Shown one piece after another: positions 47,560 to 60,596 of a stretch of 64,000 nt of DNA. Each line of letters opens with the position of its first letter. The stretch's first letter is position 1. The DNA is from Coccinella septempunctata. Taxonomy: Eukaryota > Arthropoda > Insecta > Coleoptera > Coccinellidae. The DNA lies in NCBI RefSeq assembly GCF_907165205.1, contig NC_058197.1:17896766-17960765 (forward strand). The letters are read 5' to 3'. The notes beneath the pieces are model-generated. The model did not search any database, was not told the DNA's origin, and saw nothing but the letters and a program-made list of their open reading frames with translations. Both the position numbers and the translations under genes were made by a program.

Positions 47560-50500
47560 TATAACTTTTTTCTGCACTCCAGAGAGCCCTTCGAAGTGAA
47601 CTCGAAAATGAAAAATGGAAAATCAAAAAAATTAGTTTTCTCCTAAACTGTGTCAGATATTGAAAAGTTCGGTATGGAAATATAGGTTTTCGAATACGCT
47701 GAACCCATTGCTAGCAGTTTTTTGAGCCTATCTCCCTTCGTTTAGATTTTCACCTTCGAAATGGCATTTTTCAAAAATTAGCAAATTTCAATCTGCGATA
47801 TCTCCTGTTATATTCGTCTGATCCAATTGGGATTTGCGGTTTCATAATCAGCGTTGCCTAGGCTTCCACCCTAGCACAAAAACTCGATTTCGAAAATTTC
47901 GATTTTTTGGATCAAAAATGAGCAAGGGGTAAGACCCCCCTAAAACGACCTATTTGCTCCTCTACCTGAAAATGAAGGTGTTCTATTACTGTCCTAGGAT
48001 ATGGAGTGCATAGAAATTGTTTCGAAGATTCTAGAAAACCAAACAGTTGATGATTCTATAGAGAATTGCACTCCAGAGAGACCTTGAAAGTGAACTCGAA
48101 AATGAAAAATGGAAAATCGAAAAAATTTATTTCCTCCTAAACGGTGTCAGATATTCGGAAGTTTGGTATGAAAATATAGGTTTTCGAATACGCTGAATCC
48201 ATTGCTAGCAATTTCGTGAGCCTATCTCCCTTCGTTTAGATTTTCACCTTCGAAATGGCATTTTTCGAAAATTTGCAAATTTCAATCTGCGATATCTCCT
48301 GTTATATTCGTCTGATCCAATTGGGATTTGCAGTTCCATAATCAGCGTTGGGAAGGCTTTCACTGTAGCACAAAAACTCGATTTCGAAAATCTCGATTTT
48401 TTGGGTCAAAAATGAGCAAGGGGTAAGACCCCCCTTAAATGACCTATTTGCTCCTCTGCTTGGAAATGAGGGTAATCTATTGCTGTCTTAGGATATGGAG
48501 TGCATAGAAATTGTTTCGAAGATTCTATAAAACCAAAGAGTTGATGATTCCATAGAGGATTGCACTCCAGAGCTTAGAATATAGAATAACAGGAAGGAGC
48601 ATATTGCTCATTTCAATTTGACCGGAATGGAGGAGAAATATGGCCGACATATATTTCCGTTTCAACAGTGACGTAGGACAATGGAGTTTCCAAAAAATTA
48701 ATTTCAATAGTCAGTTGATTCTGATTAAACAAAAAAATTAGGAAAGCACTGACGTAAAGTCAGAAGCGTTTTCAAGCTCGTTCAAATTGATAATTCGGAA
48801 ATTCACCCCGCCTAACACTGCTTGGCTATATACTTAATGGTATTAAGGTCTATGACTTAACATCACCTACGCCCATGGAGTGTTTTTGTCATGGGATATT
48901 ACTGTGTAATATCTTTGGTTATATGTCATGAAATTCAGGAACACATAATTAATACCTGATATTCAGCTTAAAAAAATCACCTACCTATGAATTATTCACG
49001 CTACAATATCCAAAATCCTTATTTCCAGCAAATTTCAAGAATCCAAATTACCAAAATTAAGTTAAAACATCACTTTGTTCATTTGGCCACAGATAACAGA
49101 ATCATTTGACTTCCAAGTCTGCCACTTTTAAAATTAAAACTTGGAAGACCAATATGGCCGTTTCCGTCGCACAATTTCCGTCACATTTATTCGAAAAAGC
49201 TCCTTCCTGATATTCTATGTTCTAAGCTCCAGAGAGCCCTTCAAAGTGAACTCGAAAATGAAAAATGGAAAATCAAAAAAAATTATTTTCTCCTAAACGG
49301 TGTCAGATATTTGAAAGTTTGGTATGGAAATATAGGTTTTCGAATACGCTGAATCCATTGCTAGCAATTTCGTGAGCCTATCTCCCTTCGTTTAGATTTT
49401 CACCTTCGAAATGGCATTTTTCAAAAATTTGCAAATTTCAATCTGCGATATCTCCTGTTATATTCGTCTGATCCAATTGGGATTTGCGGTTCCATAATCA
49501 GCGTTGGCAAAGCTTCCACCGTAGCACGAAAACTCGATTTCGAAAATCTCGATTTTTTGGGTCAAAAATGAGCAAGGGGTAAGACCCCCCCTAAAATGAC
49601 CTATTTGCTCCTCTGCTTGGAAATGAGGGTAATCTATCACTGTCTTAGGATATGGAGTGCATAGAAATTGTTTTGAAGATTCTAGAAAACTAAACAGTTG
49701 ATGATTCCATAGAGAATTGCACTCCAGAGTGCCCTTCAAAGTGAACTCGAAAATGAAAAATGGAAAATCAAAAAAATTTATTTTCTCTTAAACTGTGTCA
49801 GATATTCGATAGTTTGGTATGGAAATATAGGTTTTCGAATACGCTGAATCCATTGTTAGCAATTTCTTGAGCCTATCTCCCTTCGTTTAGATTTTCACCT
49901 TCGAAATGGCATTTTTCAAAAATTTGCAAATTTCAATCTGCGATATCTCCTGTTATATTCGTCTGATCCAATTGGGAATTGCGGTTCCATAATCAGCGTT
50001 GGCAAAGCTTCCACCGTAGCACGAAAACTCGATTTCGAAAATCTCGATTTTTTGGGTCAAAAATGAGCAAGGGGTAAGACCCCCCCTAAAATGACCTATT
50101 TGCTCCTCTGCTTGGAAATGAGGGCAATCTATCACTGTCTTAAGATATGGAGTGCATAGAAATTGTTTCGGAGATTCTAGAAAACCAAACAGTTTATGAT
50201 TCGATAGAGAATTGCACTCCAGAGAGTCCTTCAAAGTGAACTCGAAAATGAAAAATGGAAAATCAAAAAAATTTATTTTCTCCTAAACGGTGTCAGATAT
50301 TTGAAAGTTTGGTATGGAAATATAGGTTTTCGAATACGCTTAATCCATTGCTAGCAATTTCGTGAGCCTATCTCCCTTCGTTTAGATTTTCACCTTCAAA
50401 ATGGCATTTTTCAAAAATTTGCAGAATTCAATCTGCGATATCTCCTGTTATATTCTTCTGATCCAATTAGGATTTGCGGTTCCATAATCAGCGTTGGCGA

Positions 50501-50935
50501 GGCTTTCACCGTAGCACAAAAACTCGATTTCGAAAATTTCGATTTTTTGGGTCAAAAATGAGCAAGGGGTAAGACCCCCCTAAAATGACCTATTTGCTCC
50601 TCTACCTGAAAATGAGGGTGTTCTATTACTGTCTTAGGATATGGAGTGCATAGAAATTGTTTCGAAGATTCTAGAAAACCAAACAGTTGATGATTCCATA
50701 GAGAATTGCACTCCAGAGAACCCTTCAAAGTGAACTCGAAAATGAAAAATGGAAAATCAAAAAAATTTGTTTTCTCTTAAACTGTGTCAGATATTCGAAA
50801 GTTTGGTATGGAAATATAGGTTTTCGAATACGCTGAATCCATTGCTAGCAATTTCGTGAGCCTACCTCCCTTCGTTTAGATTTTCAAAAATTGTGAAATT
50901 CAATCTGTTGTTATATTCCTCGGATCCAATTGCCC
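47560..50935. repeat. 494-bp tandem repeat array, about seven units
   Basis: The anchor CTCCAGAG recurs at 47577, 48071, 48565, 49227 (after a 654-bp insertion), 49722, 50217 and 50711. The spacings are 494-495 bp once the insertion and its target duplication are discounted. Units share 'gtgaactcgaaaatgaaaaa', 'gaaatataggttttcgaata' and 'gatatctcctgttatattcg'. The last unit is truncated near 50935. Units are highly similar, indicating recent amplification or homogenisation. A 93-codon minus frame occurs in two units and is a by-product. Confidence 0.9.
48573..49226. mobile_element. 654-bp TIR element nested in the array, 8-bp target duplication
   Basis: The ends are 28-bp TIRs with two mismatches (left CTTAGAATATAGAATAACAG, then GAAGGAGC). 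CTCCAGAG, a native repeat-unit word, is duplicated exactly on both sides (48565-48572 and 49227-49234). An 8-bp duplication fits hAT or P-type elements, but the CTTAG terminus is not the classical hAT CAG. No transposase frame is present, so it is non-autonomous. It inserted after the array had formed. Confidence 0.85.
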
Positions 50936-51639
50936 TTCATATTTCTCTTTGTACGAATGCTGCCCTCCTACCCATCAACATAAACTGTTTCGTTAAATAT
51001 CATTACAGATTCATACGAAATCAATTTCCATCCAGGAAAATACGAATCAGATCTCCTTCCTCAATTCATTGTCTCATCGTTATCATGTCCTGCCTCTGAC
51101 TCTTCTCCATTCCCGAGAGCCAACAGTCTCAGTCTGTAGAACTGTAATCCAAAGGACAAACCAATTATTGCAAAACTTCAAAACAGATATCCCCCGCTTT
51201 TTGCAGGTCGTGGACCCGTTACAATGGATCCAAAGAGACTAATGTTCTCCCGTTCAAACAAACTCGGAAGAAGAAACTCAGCAGACTCGGAGTCAGAGGA
51301 GAAGATATTGTTCCTATTCAATTTCGAACTCGGATTGAATTTAAAGTGAATTCGAATCGTCTCTACGTGGGGGTAGGAGGGGTTCTGGGGTGTGGGGAGG
51401 TGCGGGGTCGAGTGAGTCCTCCAATTTTCTTTCCGATGTTGATACAAAGGAAAAATGAACGTAGATTTCCATTGTGTTTAGGGTTTTATGAGGTAGAGGA
51501 CGGTTTGCGAGCGGATGAAGACGTTTGATGTCGGTGCTTATATTGTAAAGATGTACTGGGTGTGATGGCGATCATCGAGTGGAAATAATTGATGATCAGC
51601 TCTCAGAAGGTAGACTAAAGGGAGATTCCAGTGGGGCGC
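50936..51639. other. Spacer between the two arrays
   Basis: No gene recognised. A G-rich stretch near 51370-51410 creates opposed short frames. Confidence 0.4.
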
Positions 51640-53335
51640 CTTGGGGGCTATGCCCCTCACCCTTTGAGAGCTTGAGAGAAACATTTTTCGAATATTTACC
51701 TCGAGAATAGGTTGTTTTTTTGAAATATGCATCACATTTAGATCTGTGATAATTTCCTCTCGTAGGATGACCCTCGAAAAATTCCCCAAAAATGGCCCGA
51801 GATGGATGAAATTCTCAAATTTATTACTAGAAGAGTTGCTCTTTCAGAATATGTATCACGTTTAGATCTACGATAGTTTTCCTAGAAGATTAATTTCTCT
51901 AAAGACGATCTGCGAAAATTTCCCAAAAAGTTGGGTTAAGTTAAAACTTCCTCAAGACCGAACGGTGGCGCCGAGATGAATGAAATTCTCAGATTTATTA
52001 CTAGAAGAGTTGCTCTTTCAGAATATGTATCACGTTTAGATCTACGATGGTTTTCCTGGAAGATTAATTCCTCTAAAGACGATCTGCGAAAATTTCCCAA
52101 AAAGTTGGGTTCAGTTGAAACTTCCTCAAGACCGAACGGTTTAGCCGAAATGGATGAAATTCTCAGATTTATAACTAGAAGAGTTGCTCTTTCAGAATAT
52201 GTATCACGTTTAGATCTACGATAGTTTTCCTGGAAGATTAATTCCTCTTAAGACGATCTGTGAAAATTTCCCAAAAAGTTGGGTTAAGTTAAAACTTCCT
52301 CAAGACCGAACTATTCCGAGATGGATGACATTCTCAGATTTATAACTAGAAGAGTTGCTCTTTCAGAATATGTATCACGTTTAGATCTACGATAGTGGAA
52401 GATTAATTCCTCTAAAGACGATCTGCGAAAATTTACCAAAATGTTGGGTTCAGTTGAAACTTCCTCAAGACCGAACGGTTGTGCCGAAATGGATGAAATT
52501 CTCAGATTTGATACTAGAAGAGTTGCTCTTTCAGAATATGTATCACGTTTAGATCTACGATAGTTTTCCTGGAAGATTAATTCCTCTTAAGACGATCTGC
52601 GAAAATTTCCCAAAAAGTTGGGTTCAGTTGAAACTTCCTCAAGACCGAACGGTGGCGCCGAGATGGATGAAATTCTCAAATTTATTCCTAGAAGAGTTGC
52701 TCTTTCAGAATATGTATCACGTTTAGATCTACGATAGTTTTCCTGGAAGATTAATTCTTCTAAAGACGATCTGCGAAAAATTCCTAAAAAGGTGGGTTCA
52801 GTTAAAACTCCCTCAAAACCGAACGGTTGTGCTGAAATGGATGAAGTTCTCAGATTCGATACTAGAAGAGTTGCTCTTTCAGAATATGTATCACGTTTAG
52901 ATCTACGATTGGTTTCCTGGAAGATTAATTCCTCTAAAGACGATCTGCGAAAATTTCCCAAAAAGTTGGGTTCAGTTTAAACTTCCTCAAGACCGAACGG
53001 TGGCGCCGCTCAAATTTATTACAAGAAGAGTTGCTCTTTCAGAATATGTATCACGTTTAGATCTACGATAGTTTTCCTAGAAGATTAATTCCTCTAAAGA
53101 CGATCTGCGAAAATTTCCCAAAAAGTTGGGTTCAGTTAAAACTTCCTCAAGACCGAACGGTGGCGCCGAGATGGATGAAATTCTCAGATTTATTACTAGA
53201 AGAGTTGTTCTTTCAGAATATGTATCACGTTTAGATCTACGATAGTTTTCCTGGAAGATTAATTCCTCTAAAGACGATCTGCGAAAATTTCCTAAAAAGT
53301 TGGGTTCGGTTAAAACTTCCTCAAGACTCACTTAC
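51640..53335. repeat. 174-bp tandem repeat array, nine units plus a diverged leading unit
   Basis: The anchor ATGTATCACGTTTAGATCTA starts at 51851, 52025, 52199, 52370, 52538, 52712, 52886, 53046 and 53220. The period is 174 bp except where small deletions give 171, 168 and 160. A weaker copy leads the array (about 51690-51790, 'atatgcatcacatttagatc'). The period is divisible by three, so some units remain open on the plus strand (LSEYVSRLDLR) or the minus strand (SLEELIFQE), but most plus units stop at TAG just after CTACGA. Another relative lies near 54740. Confidence 0.9.
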
Positions 53336-56279
53336 TAAACTATAATTTCCAACACTTTAAAGGATTTTGATATTAAATTTGAATAAAAAATTTTTCCTGA
53401 ACGGTTTTCCCTTCAAATAGGCTTCATATTAAACCGTTTCTTTTCTTTCATCCGTCATGGCGTGTAAACTCACGATTATCGCCTCCTATACTGCATCGAC
53501 TTCGCTCCTCGCAGGAGCTGCCTGCTCGAAGGACCTCTCCCGAATCCTCCCCTCCAAAGGAGCGCGGAGGCCATTCCATATTCAGCGCATGAAAACCCAG
53601 TATGAAATTCAATCAGGCGTCGCAAAGATTGCGAATAATTTTATTCGAATGTTGGCAGAATGAGCGGATTTCTATTGCGGAATGTACTCCCTTGAATATT
53701 TTGACTGGTTTGGGCCCCCGTAGGCCACGTTCCGTATGAAATTCGGGAGATTGGAGGGACGTTGGAGGCGAGGCGGAGGCAGGGGGGATGAAAGGCCTTT
53801 GTTATTAAATTGGGATAACGGTAATTTCGGGAATGAATGTCGATGAAAAGCTCTGCTTTCATCTGGATATTCTATCGAGTTAATTTGGGTGGGTTCAATT
53901 ATTTTGACGGGGGTTGGAGGGGAATGGGTAATTGGGGGAACAATTTTTCTCGAAAATGATGGGATAATAACGGATTTTGACCCTAGTGAAACTATGGAAA
54001 TGTCGTGAAACTCCTGGGGAATGGAGAGGGAAAACAAAGTATGGTCCTTTTAAATTTCGAGGTCCTCTAGCCTTGGAAAAATCAACTAATTTGTGCAGAT
54101 TCTTCCTGAAGATTCAGTAGTGGCCATAGCTTGATAGTTTTAGGATCTAGGGAGCCTGTAGTGGTGGAAATTAAAATTCTGTGCCTGAGGTGGCGTAAGG
54201 ACACAGTTTAAAAGCCTACACTGAGCACAACTGGCTATCCAAACTTGCTCAAACTCTTAGAAGATGGGATTCACTATAAAATAAATAATTTGTTCGGATC
54301 CTACTTCAAATTAGAGGAGACAGCAAAGGCTGGAACTCCCAGAAGAGCTCAAGGTTATTTTTACCATCACCATTGAGCCCAAGTAACAACGAAAGTTATG
54401 AAATATTCACTCTGCATGCAGCCTTCGAGCCTTTGTCGAACGTTCTCTAATATCCTCCTCATTATTATCTCCATTTACATGTGATTTATTCAACCGGTGT
54501 ATCCCCATTTTGACGTTAAGGGCGCCATGGAAATATCTGTGCCTGTTTCGGTCTCGATAGTAACAGAGATATAGAATAACCAATTACTGGCTTGGGGGTG
54601 CCTGCCTGTGACGAAAACGAATATTGATCCATGTGGTTCCTACGATTTAGGAGGTGAAGGGAGTATTGTAGATCTACGTGTGATGGAAAAGGGTGCTTCG
54701 ACAGTGTCTCGAAATGCTTTTTTCCGTTACTAGAAGAGTTCCTGTTGGAGGATATGCATCATTTTCAGCTCTAAGATTATTTATCTGGCAGAATATAAGC
54801 TTCTTTTCCATGTCGTGTCTCGTATAACTTTGCACGTTATGTTCCTAGCGCCACCGGGAGACGTTCAACTTGAATATCACAAAAGGAAACAACCTCCAAA
54901 TACCTGAAATATATACGCCTGTCTTCTCCGTGTACGGGAAACTTTAAACTGTATAAGGGCTGACGTCCAGACAGCTACCCCCTTTTTCTTGACGCTAGTC
55001 GGGAGTAACAATGTGAAGATAAGCGGGAAGTTGGTCTTGTTCGGTTAAAATTCCCATGTATTCAGCAATTTCGTGAAAGGAATTCGGAATGGTTTGTCGG
55101 GGAAGTAAGTGGAATGTGAAATTCAACTGTGAAGCTGAAAGTCGTCGAGTTTTCAGTGAAAAAACTTGAGGGAATCAAGTGGAAGGAAATCTTATTTACT
55201 CATCGGTGCTTTTCCATAAGAAACTGACCAATATAAACTGTATTCTGCACTGAGAACAACAATAATCTTCTAAGTTAGGCTCTTAAAAAGAAGATTTTCG
55301 AGCAATAAACGAGTAAGACTTGGACATAGCCAGCTCAATGTCTTGGAGATGGTTTTCTTGACATAGAATCCATCTACTCACAAAACTTCCAGCCTGTATC
55401 AAACCAGCTGTTAGCTGTGTTAAAGACAACCTATCTGCCATCTTACTTTGTGCATACACACAGTGCAAAAGGCTCTTTCAACACAATACAACCATAGCAC
55501 GAATATATTCCCAGCAATTACATAATGTCCCTATTCAAACATCACTTCGGATATGTTGCATCCAGTAGATAAGAGTGACCCTTCCATTCCCCCAAAGAAA
55601 ACCCTATCAATTTCGTATCGACCTTGTGAATATCCCCGAATAGCCTCATATCCTTCGCGATACACTCGGCAAACAACCATACAGAGCGAACTAAAGTAAA
55701 TATAAACTCCGTCCCCGGTTATAAAAAAAATGGCGCCATCATATTCAATGATTCGACGTACTATTTGCGTCCGTTCTTCTGGAACGCTGTACAAATATGA
55801 AGAAAGGAAAATATGATCTCGATATGGCGTCTGGGAGCACGCCTTCGCCTTTATCCGACCTACGGGGGTGGGAATTTTCGTGAAAATAGGGCAAGGGGTG
55901 ATAAGGAAAGACGTCACATCGGTTAAGATTGGGGTTAGGAGTATAGGACAGGTCTGATGAGGGATGAAGGGGTCTTGAATTATTGGCAATGATGGGGGGA
56001 CATAAATCTCAGTTGATTATATCTACAGCCATCACTTTTCTTACTTTTTCTACTTGATAAGGGTGCAATTCATTCACACATTTGTTTCAAAGCATTGTGT
56101 TCACATCGTTCAGATGCACTAAAAAGTCCTTGATGGACTTGGTGTTTCTCTTCACCATTTAAAAAACCGATAGCCCCATAATGTCCTCTCTTTAGTGATG
56201 TTCACTAAATGGAAAACAAAGGTTAGCCCCAACAAAGTCTAAAAACATGGCGAATCCAAAGGCCAGACATCACAAACAC
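53336..56279. other. Spacer, no gene supported
   Basis: A diverged relative of the 174-bp unit sits at about 54730-54800 ('ttactagaagagtt', 'atatgcatcat'). The longest frame is 152 codons on the minus strand at 55531-55989, with no recognisable domain or splice context. 53640-54010 is G-rich on the plus strand. Confidence 0.35.
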
Positions 56280-56680
56280 CTCAACTGGTGGTAGAGGACC
56301 AGGAGCCTACTCAGAAGACTTACAGGATCTTCTTGAGGTGAATGTCAGGTCTGTGGTATGTTGGGAGGTTCAACATTACCAAGAGAACTTGGCTACATCC
56401 TCAAGAACAGAGGTAACCTCACAACGAATAGGGTTTTGTGGAGCAAAAATCAGTTGGAGTTGGAGAACGAAGCATACCCCTGGTTCATCGACCAGAGAAT
56501 GGACTAAATAAATTGGACCATAGTCCTACAGGAAGAACTTTTGATCTGGATCTGAGTAGATATATGCTACATCTACTTATTGACTCCTAAAGTAGCAGTA
56601 ATGCAGAAAATGCATTCGATGAGAAGGATTGATATCCTTGAAGCAATCTCAGATCATTGACACTCTGGAACTGAAGGTTC
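56280..56680 (+). mobile_element. Possible family B LINE remnant
   Basis: The end of this stretch (LDLSRYMLHLL and 'gatatccttgaagcaatctc') resembles the 3' part of family B copies. The upstream part cannot be aligned by eye. Weak call. Confidence 0.3.
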
Positions 56681-57439
56681 AGGTGATAGAAACGCTTCCA
56701 AAAAAACCCTACCTATTTTTCCTGGATGATCCGTATTCCCATCATACATCCCAGTTTCGTTCACTTCTTCCTTCGAAGGACGAGGAAAGTTCGAAATTGA
56801 AAAGTTCTGACCGCTAACATAAGTAACAGTGATTAGAGTTCCTAATTCTGGAAGAGTAACGGCTTACCGTTCCGAATTATTTAGAGGGCAGTTTTCCCGG
56901 TCTCTCCCCTGTTTGCAGCGGACTTTTACGCGTCCTCAGGGAGCCTGAGGATTGTTCGCGGCTCGGTTTGATTTCTTACAGGTTTTTTATGTTCTTTCGA
57001 CCGGTGGGGTCTAATTGAAAAGCCTCGTTCTGCCCTGAGGACTTGCGCTTGTTATCGAGTGCTCCTTGCGAGAAGAAGGATAACTAATCTCAAGCGTCCC
57101 TGATATTAATTTAATACGGCTACTTATCCTGCACAATACAGGAATCTCTAGGCTTGTCTTTAAGGTATACTAAGTGGTTTGAAAGCCTAATACTGTCATT
57201 TTTGTTCTAAAACTCAGAGGGTGAAGGACATCCCTCAAGTTGGTGTTGAAAAAGATCTGTTATATCCGATTTTCCCTCATTCTGAAGACTTTCACGTCTT
57301 ACTCCACTGAAAACTCAATAGGAGAAGGTGTTCTTGTCTGCCAGATTGTTTTCAAACCAGAGAAAATAAGTGATTTCTCAGGTTTCTCAGTGATCTTGAT
57401 CTGAAACCTGCAACGATATTTCCTAGGTTGTCTCCATGG
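56681..57439. other. Spacer, no gene recognised
   Basis: Mixed composition. No repeat or frame with a recognisable motif. Confidence 0.4.
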
Positions 57440-57720
57440 CCAGCTATTCTTCTAAGTGCTTATTGTTTCCCCCCGGGTTTTCACACCAGCAGAGATTTAT
57501 ATTAACAGTAGACGGGGACACTGGCAAGTTAGAAAAAAAGGGAAAGGTAGTTCAGCACTGAGTGCGTTCTGCTCCCCCTGGGTCTTCACACCAGCTCATA
57601 CCAGCAGAGGATCGTAGTAAAAGTAGTGGAAAGGAATGGGAGGTAAAGGTGGAGGCTGAGGTTCCCAGATAAAACAGGCCATGCAGAGGTTTCTGGTCTC
57701 CGATAGCCAGGGTTCACTGC
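57440..57720 (+). repeat. 'ttcacaccagcagag' repeat family, copy 1
   Basis: Starts 'gctattcttctaagtgctta', then 'ccccgggttttcacaccagc', 'gacactggcaagttag' and a second internal half-copy ('gtgcgttctgctccccctgg'). It ends with 'ggtggaggctgaggtt'. The two halves, each ending in TTCACACCAGC, suggest an internal duplication. Confidence 0.65.
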
Positions 57721-59190
57721 AGGGTTTGGAGAAGATATACTAGAATTATTATGTGGGCTGGGAAATATCCATAAGAGCTTATGGAGTTGAAAAGTTTGGA
57801 ATTACTCAATGTTGTCCTAATAACAGGTCGAAAAAAACCCAGCCGTTAGCAATATTACTGCTTCCCCATCTGAATTCACCAATCGACTCGATATTCTTTC
57901 GAGGCACCATCGACACTCATAACTCTGAACCACCGAGCACTTGGCTGAAACATGAGAGGTCATTAAGCCACCATCCGCTTTCTGAAACCTTTTTTGCCAT
58001 ATCAATCATGGTGTGAGGAACAAAACACGAACATCTCATAAGCCACGTCAACCGCCCCTGTCTTTGATAAATGATGTCAGGATAACGATATCCTTAGGTT
58101 CTTTTCGCCATTATATCACAATTCCATCTTGTTGTTATCTGGAGTATACGGTGCGAATGTAGTTGATATTTTTTCCGCTCTCAGGAAAAAATCGGAGTGG
58201 ATGGAGATTAGGCTGCACGCACTAGATCTTTCACTGGTATAGATTTTATGCAACTCCATTTTGACGAGTGTCATGTTGATCATCTTCTCAGACAGTATCA
58301 TTTTATTGTCAAAGATTCCATTGACCATTGGTCAGTCGTCAAATTATAGCGTCTTATCACTTTCTTCTTCGAACATCGTCTCACATTTAATCGAATCAAG
58401 CCTTGCCACGTTCTCCGGCAGGGTTGAAACGATGAAAGTTCCAGTCGGCGAAGGATGCTTCGATGCGATATCATCCATCACCCGAAATTTACGAACCAGG
58501 TGTCTTTTATTCGAAATTATTCCTGAGCTCGCAGGAATTAGCATCGGAAAACGCGGGGGAGGCAGAGTTTTCCGGGACGATTCTGCCTCAAGGGTACGGT
58601 TTTGATTTATGAATAAACATTTTAACGATACATTAGCAGGAGGAGAATAAGTTTCTGAACAGCCCAGGATTTCGTCGGTGATTTACCAGCAACGTTTTTG
58701 CCGCGAACACAATCGCAAAGATTTATATCTGATGGAGGAACTGGTGAAGAATTGGATTTCTCCATTACTCGTTAGGGAATACTGCGTGTTCTACACGCCG
58801 ATTGGTATCCGCTTCATCTTTCACTGGAATAGTGTGTTGTTTAACGAGCACGAAACGATACTCATTTCCCATGAGTACGCCGTTTGAGGCGTGAGCGAGA
58901 GTGATCGCAATGCGATATTATGGTCCTTTGTATCCCCTTTCTTTTTGGACCTGTCTCAGGTGCTCCCAGGCTGTTGCTCCCCAAGGAGGGTACATCTCAT
59001 CCTCTCGCAATTTCATAGTAGAACTGTCAGAAGTTTCTGACTCTCCCTCACATCATCTACATTCCATAAGCACTTGGTCACTGTCTAAAAACCGGGAGTC
59101 CTTTCTCTTGAAGGCCTTTCAATTGTCGTGAAGTGTATCTCACTGTTGAATCAACAAGAACTTTCGTTCATCAAGAATCTTCTTTTCGGC
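57721..59190. other. Spacer, no gene recognised
   Basis: Opposed frames at 58261-58605 (plus) and 58344-58544 (minus) lack recognisable motifs. Confidence 0.35.
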
Positions 59191-59480
59191 GATCTAGAGG
59201 AATATGGAGAAACCTCTGAAGTGACACGTTTCCCACAGAATCTAAACTCCAGCAATTCAAAATAAGCTATTCTTCAAAGTGCTCACTGTTTCCCCCCGGG
59301 TTTTCACACCAGCAGAGGATCATAGTAACAGAAGGGGTAGAACACAAATTGAAGCAAAGGATGGGTAAAGGTGGAGGCTGAGGTTTCCAGATAGAACAGA
59401 TCTAGAGGAATATGGAGAAGCCTTTGAAGTTACACGTTTCCCACAGAATATAAACTCCAGCAATTTAAAATGAGAATGAA
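59191..59480 (+). repeat. 'ttcacaccagcagag' family, copy 2 with a 208-bp direct duplication
   Basis: 'gatctagaggaatatggaga' starts at 59191 and again at 59399. Between them lies one 'ccccgggttttcacaccagc' block and the 'ggtggaggctgaggttt' end. The 75-bp flanking repeat is about 90% alike by eye. Confidence 0.65.
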
Positions 59481-60596
59481 TAGGCTGCGGCTTCTATTCT
59501 CCTCGGAAGGACAAACATTTAAAAGGGCGGAAAATGTCATTTCCACCCGAGCTACTCAACAACCGTGCGGATATGATAGATCCATCGTCATCTCCAGTGG
59601 AATCCCTCGAAATCTCTTCAGAAAATAACGTAACCTCACCCTCCTCCATCTACCAATTACATCCGAGTGACACTCGACAATACATCACCCCTAACCTCCG
59701 AAACCCAATTTTCCAACCCTCCAGTCCGTACCTGAATCTCGGTCCCCCAAAATTACCTTTTATCCGGCATCTACCACACACGTACACGTCGCCAATTTTT
59801 GTTGCATCATCATACGGCAATATATGAGGAGGCCTTGATTGATGACGTCGAGGAGTGCGAGAGGGGTGAGTGGATCGTTGGGGGGACTAATGGAAAATGG
59901 AATCGATGATTGATAACGTGTACAGATGGGAAAATATTGTTTTTTTGCGGGGACACCCTGCCCTCACTGCTAGGAAAAAGGAATTGTGGATCGGTGGAGA
60001 TACAAGGTGTACTATGCTGGATGGAGGAGATCCTATTGGATATTGGACATTGAATAAAAATTAACTCATATGAGTCCTTCAGTTTGCTACTATCTGTCAA
60101 GCTGACGTGTTGAATTGAAGGACTTTTCTCAACCTGAACACCGAATCTATCGATCTCGCTCTATGCAAACCAGTACCGGAAATAAGAGCTCATCTGGGCT
60201 TCATGAAATATTCGCTGTGCGTCTGAACACGGCGAGTGCCCGCAAGCGAAACGTCGGGAGGTGGAGGGAGAGTGGAAAGAAGCAAAAAAGGGCACAGGTG
60301 CCCGAGAAAATGCTATACCTACTTCACATGCTGCCTCGAGATTATTTAACCTATGGCGGAACGTTACAGGGTATATGAATTTAGGATATTATTCTCCAGT
60401 TTTCTGGTTCCCCGCTCTTTATGGAATATTCAAAAGGATACGGAAACGCTTTCCAAGTGCACATTTCGTATTCGCGCTTTACGTATTGGGTAATTTGTGG
60501 GTAGGCACCGGAGTCGAGGCATTTTTAGGCGGAAATTTTGCCTCGGAAGTTCCAGTTTTGGTTAAATCTGTTAGGGATTTGTTGGGTAGACATTAA
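59481..60596. other. Spacer, no gene supported
   Basis: Frames of 97 codons (59534-59827) and 111 codons (60261-60596) have no recognisable domain. The second covers a moderately CpG-rich stretch. Confidence 0.35.

Noticed and set aside
52587..52961. 124-codon minus-strand frame across the 174-bp array
   Set aside because: Unit length is a multiple of three, so a frame can stay open by chance. Other units are interrupted.
55531..55989. 152-codon minus-strand frame
   Set aside because: No recognisable domain and no flanking gene signals. Judged a chance frame.
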